A stretch of DNA of 64,000 nucleotides, from assembly GCA_014529385.2 (NCBI GenBank), contig CM043949.1, positions 113,231,977 through 113,295,976 of the forward strand. The letters are read 5' to 3'. Positions 37,659 to 48,605 of the stretch are shown here, in pieces. This stretch comes from Adiantum capillus-veneris. Taxonomy: Eukaryota; Streptophyta; Polypodiopsida; Polypodiales; Pteridaceae. The position numbers and the translations under genes are program-made. The notes under the pieces were generated by a model. It was not told the origin of the DNA, did no database searches, and worked only from the letters and a program-made list of their open reading frames with translations. The stretch's first letter is position 1, and every line of letters begins with the position of its first letter.

Positions 37659-38606
37659 CTATGAAGTGTCTGAGGGTGAAGCATTGTATTTGTTGTGGTC
37701 ATGCTTGGTCAATTCAATTGTAGAGCGATGAAATAGAAACATTTCCAATAATGTCGCTCTTTGTTTGATTGTCAGATTTTTAGGCAATATTTGGATTTTT
37801 TGTAGCACTTTTGTAGTAGAATCAGTATCTGGATTCTTCTTTACATTGTTATCCTTTTTGATAATCCAAATCTGCTTCCGATTTGCCTGTGCTTGCCAGA
37901 ATTTTTTTGCTACCCAAATTTGCTTGACTTTAGGTTGTGATGTCTCTATCCTTGAGTACTTAGGATTCTCTGTTGATTGTACTGAAGGGAGTTTCTGCTT
38001 ACAAATCTTAGGAATCCAAATTTCCTTGCTATGGCTTTGTGCTGTCATCAACTTCTTTGCAATCCAGATCTGTTTCACTGAATTTGACTGTCTAAAATCA
38101 ATCTTTTGTCTGGTGTTGAGGACTTTGGTTTCCACCTTTGCTCTCTCTGGCACAACCTTCTTTGGCCTCCATACCAACTTTGAGTCTGTCTTTATCCAAG
38201 GTTGAGCTGTGCTTGTATTTTCTGTCTTCTTTACCTGTGTCTGAGAGTTCTTCATTGAGGAGCATTCTTGTTTTGTAGAAGTGGCTTTTGGTTGCCATTG
38301 CTCCTTCTTAATCTCTTTAGGTCGTTTACCCTTGTCGTTGGATTCTTCAGCTTGCACCTTTACGATTACTTTGGGGAACGGAATTGATTGACTTTCCTCC
38401 TCATATTTGATGTTAACTAAATTAGAGCTCCAATTAATCATCGCATTGTACTGCTTTTGTCATGGTTGTCCTAGCAACAAGGGATGTTGCATAGCTTTGT
38501 CTTCAACCACATAAAACATATGTGGATACACATATTGATTTATCTGTACGTGCAATATTGTACATCTGATTGCTTTAATTGAGTGTTCTGAATAACTCTT
38601 CAACTC
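37659..38606 (-). pseudogene. G3 basic tryptophan-repeat ORF, with end of the second protease-like domain
   Basis: Read from 38606 leftwards, the minus strand first completes a retropepsin-like fold: PHMFYVVEDKAMQHPLLLGQ, then WSSNLVNIKYEEE, with one stop after LLLGQP. It continues for about 240 residues of basic, Lys/Gln/Ser-rich sequence carrying a recurring motif: KLVWRPKK, KQIWIAKK, KEIWIPK, KQIWVAKK, KQIWIIKK. The repeats are 20-35 residues apart. Such a basic repeat protein could bind nucleic acid, but that is inference. I know of no named family. ORF 37659-38441 is uninterrupted. Confidence 0.6.
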
Positions 38607-39055
38607 CTATTTGGCAGTTTGCAGTTTAGTGTCATGTTTCAATTGCTTGTACAAACTGACTGAAAGAAGGTTAGCTTGTGCTGCTGAATCTAATAGTGCT
38701 CTGGATTTAATCTGGTTTGTCCCCACTTTGACCTCGATAATGGGTTCTACTTTGTCTTCACCCATTTCAGAAACACTGACTGCGTTTATTCGTAAGGCTC
38801 CTTCATTGCGCTGTCTCTGACGCAGTAGTCTTCTTTTCTCCATTCTTTCTTTTGCTTCTGCTTGCACTTCCTCAACAATATTTTTCTTTTTCTGAAGTCG
38901 CAGCTTATCTTGATGTATTTTGAGAAGCTTCTCTTGGGTTGGTGGCAAATGATACTTCTTCAATCTGCATCCACTAATCCAGTTTGGAATTTCTTCTCCG
39001 TCTAATGTAGCAAGCTTGACGGCCCCACTTGGTGATAGATCTTTAATCACAAGAG
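38607..39055 (-). pseudogene. G3 integrase C-terminus fused to a second retropepsin-like domain
   Basis: The open frame enters from the C2 insertion point with the end of gypsy integrase (VIKDLSPSGAVKLATLDGEE, then WISGCRLKKYHLPP). Without a stop it runs through a basic Glu/Lys/Arg helix (about 40 residues) into a protease-like segment: EPIIEVKVGTNQIKSRALLD, then SAAQANLLSVSLYKQL. The place of the catalytic D(S/T)G reads DSA, so activity is doubtful. It continues into the LLLGQP motif in the neighbouring feature. A protease-like domain after integrase is not the normal gypsy order, in which protease precedes reverse transcriptase. It ends at a TAG near 38607. Confidence 0.65.
39051..39055. 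repeat. Target-site duplication of C2 (left)
   Basis: AAGAG here and again at 44219-44223, directly outside the C2 LTRs. Confidence 0.9.
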
Positions 39056-39263
39056 TGTTGGAATTAGGGTTGCAGAGAAACACACACATCTTGGAGAAGA
39101 CAAAGGAAGCTCAAGGCACACAACGAAGAGTGTGTTTCTTAGTATGCAATGGAACAATAGATCGCCCTACAGTGATAGGTGTATATACAATGCACGGGGG
39201 AAACAACCTCCTAAAGAGGGAAAAAATGCCCCGGCACATCACTACCACATGTATATGGTAGAA
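39056..39263 (-). repeat. C2 3' LTR
   Basis: About 208 bp; it lacks some 20 bp present in the 5' LTR (the GGTCCTAGAGTGTTCAC region), and its TGTTACC start is mutated. Otherwise it matches 43992-44218. Confidence 0.9.
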
Positions 39264-39338
39264 AATCTCCCCTGGCGTGATGCGGTGAACGAGAGCTGGC
39301 ACATGAGTAAAGGGAAGTGCCATGCCTTGAGGACATGA

Positions 39339-39925
39339 TCAATCCACAAAGGGGAGTAAGCCCAAATCTTTGCGGAAAGCTTCAAGATTCTCATGAGACA
39401 ATGCCTTTGTGAAAAGATGTGCAAGGTTGTCCTGTGTTGGCACATAAGCCAAGCTGATCTCTCCTGCTGAGAGCCTCTCCCTGACATAGTGGTAATGCAC
39501 CTCAATGTGCTTTGTGTGAGTATGAAAAACTGGGTTCCTCGTAACTCCCAATGCGGTGTGGCTGTCAGTGTCGATAGTGTTGGCAGTGTCCTGTCCAACA
39601 CCCAAATCAGCCATAAGGCGTCTGAGCCATACACACTCAACGGTAGCTATGAAGACTGCTCTGTACTCAGGCTCACAACTCGAAGTGGCCACAGTAGGTT
39701 TCTTCTTGCTCAACCATGATATACATGAACTCCAAGCATGAAACAAAAACCACTTGTGGACATTCGCATGTCAAAACAACCAGCCCAATCTGAGTCCAAA
39801 AAAGCATGTAAGTCTGGCTGCAATGATCCCCCCTTGGGATAAAACAAGCCAAGATGTAAAGTGCCACTAGGGTAGCGGAAAATCCTCTTGACAGCCTGCC
39901 AAAGCTTAGACCCTGGGCTATGCAT
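39339..39925 (-). pseudogene. C2 RNase H
   Basis: Copia RNase H in two overlapping frames: MHSPGSKLWQAVKRIFRYPS, then SWLSKKKPTVATSSCEPEY, KHIEVHYHYVRERLSAGE and HLFTKALSHENLEAFRKDL. A frame change near 39730 breaks it. It ends at a natural stop close to the LTR. Confidence 0.88.
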
Positions 39926-39937
39926 AAATCTGCTGAC

Positions 39938-40611
39938 CTATGAGACTGCAAACTGAATATCCGGCCTCGTGTTGCATACATAAATGAGGCAGCCAACAGC
40001 AGTTTGGTAAAGAAATACATCAGCAGGATCGCCAGCATCATGTAGACTCAACTTCAAACCTGTTTCCATTGCAGTGGAAACAGGTTTGCAATCCTCAAGT
40101 CCAAACTTACATAGCAATGTCTCTATGTAACTTTTCTGACACAAGGCAATACCACCATCACACTGCTTAAACTGTATACCCAAGTAATGATGCAACAACC
40201 CCAAATCTTTCATCTTGAAAGTAGCATCCAAATCAGCCTTAAATTCAGCAATATGTCTCTCATTTGGTCCAGTGATCAGCAAATCATCAACATAAAGAAC
40301 CACAAGAGAAGTACATCACCCTCACGCTTCGCATACAATGTGCTTTCTATTGGACTGTTACGAAAGCCTTGTTTAACCAAATGAGTGTCATCTTTCTCAT
40401 ACCAAGCACGAGGAGATTGCTTCAACCCATACAAAGCCTTCTTACATCTGAACACTTTGTCCTCTTGTCCTTTTATGACAAAACCGCGAGGCTGCGTTAC
40501 ATAAAGTTCCTCAAATATGTCACCATTCAAGAAAGCAGTAACAATGTCTGATTGATGTACATCCCAACCAAAATGAGCTGCCAATGCACATAGAAAATGC
40601 ACAGTATTCAT
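39938..40611 (-). pseudogene. C2 reverse transcriptase
   Basis: Two overlapping open pieces: MNTVHFLCALAAHFGWDVHQ through ALYGLKQSPRAWYEK, then VLYVDDLLITGPNERHIAEF with the catalytic YVDD, and a C-terminal LSLHDAGDPADVFLYQTAVG. A frameshift just before YVDD (near 40300) inactivates it. The part upstream of 40611 has further frame damage. Confidence 0.9.
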
Positions 40612-40788
40612 ACGAGAAATGGGAGGAAAAGTCTCTTCATAATCTATACCTTTTTGATGTGCATAACCCGTTGCAAGAATTCGAGCCTTTGGCGATCGAT
40701 CTCACCATCTGGCTTGCGTTTCAACTTGTAAACCTACTTCGTACCAATGGCATTTTTCCAAGGAGGAAAATCACATAAAGTCCATGTG

Positions 40789-42039
40789 TCATTTTTCTAT
40801 AAGTGCATCATATTCTGATTGCATGGCAGCCATCCAATTTTCTGAATTTGAATTCTGTGCTTCATCAAAAGACAGAGGCTCCTCAACATCATGTAAGCTA
40901 GACACAACCAAAGCATAACAATCTGATGCATAAGATGCATGGCGAGAGCCTGAACGAGTACAACTAGACAAAGGTGCATCCAATTTACTGTCACGCAAAG
41001 TGTGCACTACCCATTTTGGCATACCTCTAGCCTGCTCATTTTCAGCCCTTTCGTCATCAAGTACATCATGTACATCTGCATCAGTAATAGGCTGATCGAA
41101 AACATTTTTAGAAACCCCCATAGGCTGTACATTTGCCTCATTGGAACTTACATTTGTATTTCCACCATTGAAAAGAGGAAACAAAGTGTCATAAATGTTT
41201 TGTGAGCTTACATTACTGTCTCTAGTACATGACAGCAAGGGCTGAACAGAATCTTCCACAAACACTACATCCCGTGAAACCAAAATAAGTTTTGTTTGCG
41301 GATGATACAACCTGTAACCTTTGCTTTCAGCACTATAACCAACAAAAATACATTTGACAGCCTTATCATCCAATTTTTTGCGATGCACTTGTGGCACCAA
41401 AGCATACGCCAAACAACCAAAAACACGCATGTGCTCAATAGAAGGCTTTCTATCATGCCATGCTTCATATGGAGTAATAGACTGCAAAGCTTTCGTAGGA
41501 CACTTGTTAAGTACATAAGTGGCACATATGATGGCCTCAAGCCAAAAAAAATGCGGCAAAGCTTGACTTTTGACCATACATCGTGCCATTTCCGTCAGTG
41601 ACCTGTTTTTCCTCTCAGCAACACCATTTTACTGAGGCGTATAAGGCACTGTACATTGGTGTTTTATCCCACGACTAGCCAGAAATGCATTTAATTTATG
41701 AGACATATACTCCCCCCCTCGATCGGAACGGAGGGTGCCCATAGTACATTTCAAGACATTTTCAGCCATAGCCAGAAATTGTTTGAAGCACATAAAAAAT
41801 TCGGACTTTGCTTTAAGCGGAAATACCCATGCATGCCTGGAGTAATCATTAATGAAAGTCACGAAGTACAGGTAATTGCCCAAGGACGGAGTTTGCATGG
41901 GCCAACAAACATCACTATGCACAAGCTGCAACCTGCACGTGGTCCGAACTGTATTATCCTTTGGAAATTTAGAACGCTGCATCTTACCCAAAATACAGCC
42001 TTCACAAACATGTTTGACACGTGCTTCAAGAGGCGGCAA
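40789..42039 (-). pseudogene. C2 integrase
   Basis: The core appears as FVTFINDYSRHAWVFPLKAK, SDRGGEYMSHKLNAFLASRG and CTVPYTPQ, where a stop replaces the codon before the NGVAERKNR-type catalytic Glu motif (near 41630). The C-terminal region continues for 266 open codons with VFGCLAYALVPQVHRKKLDD and KCIFVGYSAESKGYRLYHPQ. The motif order is typical of copia integrase. Confidence 0.9.
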
Positions 42040-42752
42040 CTAAGAAACCATATCAGATTTCTGCAAACGCAGCAAACTGGCAAAATTCAGATGACCAAAA
42101 CGTGCATGCCAAAGTTTTGCATCTGAAATAGCCCTTGAATCTGCAACAGCATTTGCAAAATTTTGTTCACACTTGTCATACAAAGTGAGCTTGTACAGCC
42201 CACGGCACAAAAACCCAAATGCAACAATTTCATCATCAAAACTGAGATCATGAACTGTACATGTGTCATCCACAAATTTGACTACAAGTCCAAGTCTAGT
42301 AAGTGCGGATACAGATAAGAGATTCTTCTTGATCCCACGTACATAAAGTGCATCAACAAGTGTGAAGGAACTGCCATTAGCACAGTGAGCACAATATTTC
42401 CAACTCCCTTAACTGGATAAGAGGTGTTGTTGGCACAAGTGACTGAATTCCCATGAGGGACAGACTCGAGAGAGGTAAACAATTCACGATGTGAGGTAAT
42501 GTGCTTTGTAGCACCACTGTCGAAATACCACATATGTGAATCTGCAGCAACTGACAAGCATGCATCATGGACAGCAGGATTGTAAGTGCACTCTGCGCTA
42601 AAAGCCCATTCTACATCAACATCAGCATCACAGTCTCCTTTCACAGAAGACTCAACAATGGCTGCATTTGTAGTGGAACCAGCATTTGCAGTGGAGCCAC
42701 CCTCTTTCTTCTTAGCCTCTTTGGCCTTCAACTTAGGACACGAATTGATCAA
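42040..42752 (-). pseudogene. C2 protease and pre-integrase zinc region
   Basis: The aspartic protease site is WYFDSGATKHITSH within a 156-codon open stretch that also holds the end of the gag linker; a small deletion near 42380 changes frame. The pre-integrase zinc region then reads KLWHARFGHLNFASLLRLQ, followed by CEGCILGKMQRS in the next frame after a stop near 42040. Confidence 0.88.
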
Positions 42753-42767
42753 GTGATCATTAGCCTT

Positions 42768-43623
42768 TCAATAATGGCAACGCATCTTCTTTTTTCCCTT
42801 ATCACCAGAATTTCCAGACGAATTGCTGCCAGCAAAACCATTAGGAACAAAATTTTTGCCACTCGCAGCAGAACCATAAGGAGTGGCTGCATTGCTGTTA
42901 TTACCACCCTTTCTTTGAGAAGCAATAAAAGCCTGTTCAACTGCACGCTGTCTAGTCCTGTTTTTTCTAGAAAGTTGCAGCAACAATGTGCATAATGCAT
43001 CAAACTTGACAACTTCTGGATTTCCTTGTGTCATAAGTCTCCAAGTACTAGCAAAAGTCTGGTAAGAATCTGGTAAGGCATCAAGAACAGTCTCCACAAG
43101 GGAACTGTCTGAAATAACTTCACCTGCAGAAATAAGTTGCTCATTGATATCCTTGACACTAGCAAGGAAAGTGTCCATATCATCTTCCTCGTGCATAATC
43201 TTTGACTCCAGCTCTTTACGCAGGAAAGAAATTTTAGCCTCATTGCGGCTTGCATAAAGACCTGCTAGAATATCCCAAGCCTGTTTTGCAGATTTTTCTA
43301 AACGGATATGAGGAACAATGGTGCGCTTCACAGACAACGCAATCAATGCATGAGCCTGCGCATCCTTAACATCCCAACGAGCTTGTTCTACCGTAGGCAA
43401 AACAACTCTAACAGCTGCAATCCTTGCAGCAAGACCTGCAACATCCTCAACGTCGCCTACATCCTGAGAACCAGGACGTACATCAATGCCCTGCACAATG
43501 TTCCAGATGCCCTTTGACACAAGAACATGTTGCATCATATAAGCCCACATAGGGTAGTTGTCCCCATCCAACCTGTCCTCAGCAAAACATCTTGAACGCA
43601 TCTGTGTTGTTGTTGTCAGCCAT
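42768..43623 (-). pseudogene. C2 gag
   Basis: Gag probably began at the ATG at 43623 (MADNNNTDAFKMF); a one-base shift after 13 codons moves it to the frame FAEDRLDGDNYPMWAYMMQH that stays open to 42768. Typical copia gag pieces follow: SAKQAWDILAGLYASRNEAK, SLVETVLDALPDSYQTFAST. The zinc knuckle is destroyed by a stop after RCHY. Gag forms the particle that packages element RNA. Confidence 0.88.
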
Positions 43624-43977
43624 GGTAAATGCTGCACCTGATGTGAAAACTGCCCGAAAATAGGAGAAACAGAGTGGGAACAACCTGTGCTATATAGCAC
43701 AAACTGTACAAGACTATAAGGCACCTGTCATGCAGAACACGGCACTGACAAAAAGTTTGCACAAAATGACGAAATAGCTTGTGTAGTACTAGTAGCCTGT
43801 AGTGGAAACGGAGGCCAAAATGAGCCCAAATCAAAAATCAGAGCAGACCAAGCTTTACGAGCTTACCCGAAGTATTTGTCGACCTGAGAACGCTCACCAA
43901 AGCTCACTGAAATCGGAGAAAGTGAGCAGGCGTGTACTGGAGCAGCTCTCGTGACTAAGCCCAGGAGGACGCAACCT

Positions 43978-43989
43978 GCTCTGATACCA
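43978..43989 (-). promoter_or_regulatory. C2 primer-binding site for initiator tRNA-Met
   Basis: TGGTATCAGAGC on the minus strand, two bases inside the 5' LTR: the classic plant copia primer site. Confidence 0.95.
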
Positions 43990-43991
43990 AT

Positions 43992-44218
43992 TGTTGGAAT
44001 TAGGGTTGCAGAGAAACACACACAGCTTGGAGAAGATGAAGGAAGCTCAAGGCACACAATGGAGAGTGTTTTTATTAGTATGCATTGGAAAAATAGATAG
44101 CCCTAGAGTGATGGGCGTATATACAATGCACGGGGGGAAAAACCTCCTAAAGAGGGAAAAAATGCCCCAACGGTCCTAGAGTGTTCACACACATCACTAC
44201 CACATGTATATGGTAACA
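43992..44218 (-). repeat. C2 5' LTR
   Basis: 227 bp; on the minus strand it begins TGTTACCATATACATG and ends CCCTAATTCCAACA. AAGAG follows at 44219-44223. Confidence 0.93.
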
Positions 44219-44811
44219 AAGAGGTCCCATCCCTCGCTTTTTAAGTTTTTTTGCATGCTGTTTTAGAGTGTATACTAGGACAAACTCCCCAATCTTAAAC
44301 TCTTTAGTTTACACATGCTTATCAAAGAACTCTTTTTGTTGCCTTTTCTGAGCGTAGATTGAAGCCACGGCTCATCCAGCTTTTCAAGGTTGTCTATTCT
44401 ATCTGAAAGCTCATGTCCTGTCCACTCTAATTCCTTAGCTACTCTCAACGTTGGAATTAAAAAATCTATTGGTAAAATAGCATTCAAACCGAAAACCATG
44501 TTATATGGGGTCGTTCCCATGGATGTTTTATATGCTACCCTATACGCCCATAATGTCGAATGCAATTTCTGGTCCCAATCAATTCTCGACTCCGATACAA
44601 TCTTTGTAAGGATCGTGCATATGGTTTTGTTCATCGCTTTAGCTTGTCCATTGGCTTGTGGATGATATGGAGCTGATTTTCGATGTATTACCATGAATTC
44701 GTCTAGAAGGATCTCTATCACTTCATTTATGAAGTGTGTGCCTCGATCACTCACAATTTCTATTCGTAATCCATATTGTACAAAGACGTATTCATACAAA
44801 AATTGTGCCAT
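44219..44811 (-). pseudogene. G3 integrase core
   Basis: Gypsy integrase core and C-terminal part on the minus strand: YGLRIEIVSDRGTHFINEV contains the second catalytic Asp; the third catalytic position is changed, since PQANGQAKAMNKTI has Lys where the family has Glu (NGQAE). LWAYRVAYKTSMGTTPYNMV and VFGLNAILPIDFLIPTLR follow. The frame shifts near 44300. Reading on in frame across the C2 insertion leads directly into the integrase end at 39055. Confidence 0.85.
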
Positions 44812-44968
44812 GGTCCTGGCATCTGCTTTTTCAGTTGCTTTTTCCTGAACCCACTTTGTTAGATAGTCCGTCTCGCCACAATGATGTATTGTGCATGAGT
44901 CCTGTGTGCAGGAGGTGAGATAGGTCCAACATAATCAATCCCCCATTTTGCAAAGGCTCTTGCTCCCA

Positions 44969-45477
44969 TCATTGGCCTGAGCGGCATATCATATCTTTTA
45001 AGTGGTACTTTGTTCGCTTACAGTCATCACATCGTTTTACGTATTCCTCAGCGTCCATGTGTAATGTCGGCCACCATATTCCTGTAGCTAAGACAATTTT
45101 TGTTGTCTTATCACCTGAGAAATGGCCTCCACCTACTCCTCCATGAGCTTGCTCTAGGATTATCACATACTCGGACTCAGATGCGCATATCCTAAGCTAG
45201 TTGTCCTTTCCTCTCTTATAGAGTTGATTTCCTATTAAAGCGTAATCTCACGCTTCTGTCTGTACAGCTCTCTGACGCGCTTTTGAGGTTCCCTCTAGAA
45301 AAGTTCTATTTGTGAGATATTCAACAATATATTGACTCCATTCAAGAGCGATCATGATACAATGTGGAATACTCAGCTGGCGGTTTTGACGAACATGTAA
45401 TTTACATACTGTGACATATTCATGTACACTCTCTTTCATTCCTGGCAAGTAGACTCCCAGTTGTAATAGATTCCTGT
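44969..45477 (-). pseudogene. G3 integrase zinc modules (end of first, all of second)
   Basis: On the minus strand, directly after the G2 insertion, the first module ends with LLQLGVYLPGMKESVHEYVT and CKLHVRQNRQ (the second Cys of the CxxC pair is His). Then a linker (IALEWSQYIVEYLTNRTFL, GNQLYKRGKDN) resembles the linker that precedes the first module on the other side of G2. A second module follows: ILEQAHGGVGGGHFSGDKTT, GIWWPTLHMDAEEYV, KRCDDCKRTK, with an intact HHCC pattern. Two stops interrupt the linker. Confidence 0.75.
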
Positions 45478-45682
45478 ACGTTGTCGAGAAATTTGCAGTC
45501 TTGCCAGGAAAGCACCGGGATTATGGCTGTGAGAGTTTGTGAGAGAACTAAAAAAAAGCTATATGAAGGAGTTAAACCATAGATTCCATGAAGACTAGGG
45601 TTTGAAAAGAAGTGCAATCAAAGAAGCCCCACTCTTTCTCTCTTGCACTCACACACACAAAGAAAGAACACAAAAGAGAGTG

Positions 45683-45880
45683 TCAAAACAACACAAAGAT
45701 GAAAACATCAAGGCTATGGTCATATCGTATCATGGGTAATATGAAAGGGTTAATAGATGAGTTAATAGCATTCAATCTTGGCTGACCAAATAGGCTACGA
45801 ATTGTTCTTTGGAATTGTAGTTTTGTGCTTACCATAATATATATATTTTGTCTAGTGATTGGGATTAATTGTGTGTACAA
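45683..45880 (-). pseudogene. Leader ORF A copy in the G2 3' LTR (broken)
   Basis: It matches ORF A (LIPITRQNIYIMVSTKLQFQ, NPFILPMIRYDHSLDVFIFV) but lacks an ATG: the 91-bp duplication separates the original start (ATGAACCAAG at 45970, then GAT TAA) from the body. Confidence 0.75.
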
Positions 45881-45969
45881 ATAGGCTACGAATTGTTCTT
45901 TGGAATTGTAGTTTTGTGCTTACCATAATATATATATTTTGTCTAGTGATTGGGATTAATCTTGGTTCA
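45788..45969. repeat. 91-bp tandem duplication
   Basis: AAATAGGCTACGAATTGTTC starts at 45788 and again at 45879, period 91, in the 3' LTR only. Confidence 0.92.
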
Positions 45970-46185
45970 TAGCAAAATAACTATGCTTACGTCAAAAGAA
46001 AAGTTATAGTCTATGAGAGGTAGTATGATGGGATCTGGTGATAGAAGTATTTCATTGAGCTTTTCTGGACCAAAGAGAAACACTATACGTAAGTGAAAGT
46101 GTATTTTACAGCTAATCCATACGTTAATTCTAATAGATCGTACGGAGTGACAGCGATAGAAATCATCATCATGTGGGTTATTCAT
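45967..46185 (-). CDS. Leader ORF B copy in the G2 3' LTR
   Basis: A 72-codon ATG frame (MNNPHDDDFYRCHSVRSIRI start, LSPDPIILPLIDYNFSFDVS near the end, terminal VSIVILL) matching ORF B at 53809-54027 and in G1. It is open and ends at the same place as its relatives. In the 3' LTR it lies downstream of pol and might be transcribed only as 3' untranslated RNA. Function unknown. Confidence 0.7.
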   Translation of the reverse strand: MNNPHDDDFYRCHSVRSIRINVWISCKIHFHLRIVFLFGPEKLNEILLSPDPIILPLIDYNFSFDVSIVILL

Positions 46186-47436
46186 CTACGATAGTATGTA
46201 AGAAATGTAGATATGAGAGAAGTGAAGAGATGAGAAGTTTCCCTCCCAAGCCCTATTCTTGCCAGTAGGCAATAAGGATACTGCGGGGAGAGATGTACCT
46301 GTAGCAAGGAGAACCTAGAATTTGTAGAGAGGATGAATTACTAAGAATGAGAGAGATAGGTTTGGTTAAGGAGATGAGATTAGATATATATATATATATA
46401 TGTTGGATTAGAGATGAAAAAGAAAACAACAAGAAATCAAGAAAACATCAATGTAGAACACATCTTACTTGACAAACCCTTCGGCACCATTATTGATGGA
46501 GAGAGAAGAAGAAGAGAGAATTCAACTTTGATTGATACGCCAAGTCCAGGACCTTCTTTGATTAGAGTTGATCTTCCAAGGATAGCATGCAAGAATGGCT
46601 AGTCTTCCTCTAGGAGAAAGTGTAGGCTTAGGCTTATGTTAATGGCTAAGTACAATTTGGCATTACTACTCACTCCTTCATGAATTCCTCTCATCAATGT
46701 CTTGAATGCTTGAGTGAGTTTCAAGGAATAAGAGGTCCCCTTTTATAAGTGAAGGGAACCCCCAAGGGTTTACACAAGAAGAGAGGAGCTAGTGTGAACA
46801 GAAACTGGAAAAGTTGGAAATGAGTTGTCCATGCATGATGTGGACAAACTGGGGTCCAGTATTTTGATCATATCTCCTCAAACGTGGCTCCAAATAAAAA
46901 ATTAAAAATATGGGCAAAAACTTCAGCTCATTATCTACAACGTCCTTTTTATATGCATTTTCCAATTCGGATTGGAACCTTGTGTTAAAAAATCATCAAA
47001 ATAGGGTACAGTTTTGGAAGCAAAAGTCTTCTTGTGGTCCTCTTAGCCTAGACTTTTATTTGATTCCAATGGACACCTCATGCCATATGAAAGCATGACA
47101 TTGCTCCTTGACAAAGTTTTGTAATCATGCTTGCAATAATGCATTAAAATAAGTGTATCTTTGGTGTGAGATAATAATGAGATGGTAGAAAGAAAGAATC
47201 GATGCTTTTGGCCCCAAGTTAAAGAGGCGGAGCTATTGACGCTTTTCCCATAGTACTTTTTTATGGTAAAGTAAGAATACGTTACCCTTGAGATAAATAA
47301 TAGGATGAGATAGAAAGCTTATTGTTATACTTACATATGCATATGTACATTATAGAGAATATAATTATGTATCTAAAAAGTTACAAGATAGATCTTGTAG
47401 CATGTGTTCCCACTATGTACGTGTCACGGCACGACA

Positions 47437-47452
47437 TCCACCCCCTCTAAAC
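47437..47452 (-). promoter_or_regulatory. G2 polypurine tract
   Basis: GGTTTAGAGGGGGTGGA on the minus strand ends exactly at the TGTCGTGCC start of the 3' LTR. Confidence 0.8.
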
Positions 47453-47497
47453 CTGCACATCCTCCGGTATGTGCCACATTTTCTCTTTGTTGTAAGA

Positions 47498-48605
47498 TCA
47501 GTCCTCTTGTACATCTTCCTTGCTTTCTTCTTCACTGAATGATTCCAAAGTTTCATCTTCACATGTGTTTTGCTCTTCCTCCTCGTCAACATTTTCTGGA
47601 TCATTGTCACCTCTTCTCTTAAACATTTTGATCCTTTTTCTTGCAATGAGAATCTTTACTTCTGTACCATCTAGTTCAGAAAAGGTGTAAGTAGCATTTT
47701 CATGCACATGCTTTACAACATATGGTCCAAACCATCTTTTTGAGAACTTACGCATGATTTTGTGTTGGTTATCAAGGCTACTATCATACACTAAAACCCA
47801 GTCACCTTTGTCAATTGCTTTGCTCCTGAGTCAATGTCGCTTATCAAAGTAGTCCTTGTTTTTCAACCTTGCATTTTGAGTCGTTCTTTTGCAGCCTCAA
47901 TGTCTCCAAGTCTTCTCTCTAGCTGCCTTATGCGCAATGCAAGGAGATCTTCCCTGCTAAGCCTCTCTTGCCAAGGTAGTACATTCCATGTGGGAATTGT
48001 ATCTTCAATCGGCATCACTGGATTTTGACCATACATTAGCTCCGCAGGCATGTAGCCAGTTATACCAAGCTATGTGTTGTACGATCATCCCATAAAGCAT
48101 ATGGTAACAATTTTGGCCACTCACCAACTCTTCCTTCGCAAGCCTTATCCCTAGCTTTGATGATAGGAGGATTCCCTCTTTCACTCTTTCCATTGCCTTC
48201 AGGGTTGTAAGCTGTGGTAAGAGAAATCTTGATTCCTAATCTGGTAAAGAACTCCCTTGCTTCCTCAACATCCAGCTCACCTCTATCTGCAGTGATTTTT
48301 CCCACACAACCATAACGGCAAATCACCACATCAAGAAGGAATTTTCACACAGCTTCTGTAGTTTTAGCTCTTAATGCTCTTCCTTCAACCTAGTTAGTTA
48401 GGTCCTCTTGTGAAAGAACCGAGTATCTCATCTGCCAGAGTCCTAGAGGCATTGTGACTAGATCCACAACCCATTTATAGTGCATGGCTAGTGGATATGT
48501 AGGGTGCAATCCATCACGATGTCGAACATTTGAATACATTTGACAAGTTACACATGACTCTACAAACTAAGATACATCTTTATACATACCCTTCCACTAG
48601 TATTT
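47498..48605 (-). pseudogene. G2 integrase
   Basis: The CxxC half of the zinc module is near 48545-48560 (SCVTCQM), after several stops. The core has KWVVDLVTMP near 48465 (first Asp), KITADRGELDVEEAREFF near 48290 (second Asp) and TTAYNPEGNGKSERG (catalytic Glu). PAELMYGQNPVMPIED and a basic helix follow; the C-terminal KRWFGPYVVKHVHENATYTF is the GPY/F-type module and ends in an acidic tail (DEEEEQNTCEDETLES). At least four stops or frame changes separate these pieces. Confidence 0.85.

Larger units (their letters stand above)
39056..44218 (-). mobile_element. C2: full-length Ty1/copia element inserted in G3
   Basis: A 5,163 bp element with both LTRs, an initiator-tRNA-Met primer site and all copia domains in order gag, protease, integrase, reverse transcriptase, RNase H on the minus strand. 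The flanking AAGAG duplication and in-frame continuity of the G3 integrase across the site prove insertion into G3. Stops and frameshifts in gag, integrase and reverse transcriptase make it non-functional. It is the same family as C1. Confidence 0.95.
45482..47436 (-). repeat. G2 3' LTR
   Basis: 1,955 bp. It differs from the 5' LTR by a 91-bp tandem duplication (45788-45969), by lacking about 140 bp found at 54996-55135, and by many point changes, so G2 is older than G1. A TA run lies at 46384-46400. Confidence 0.92.
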
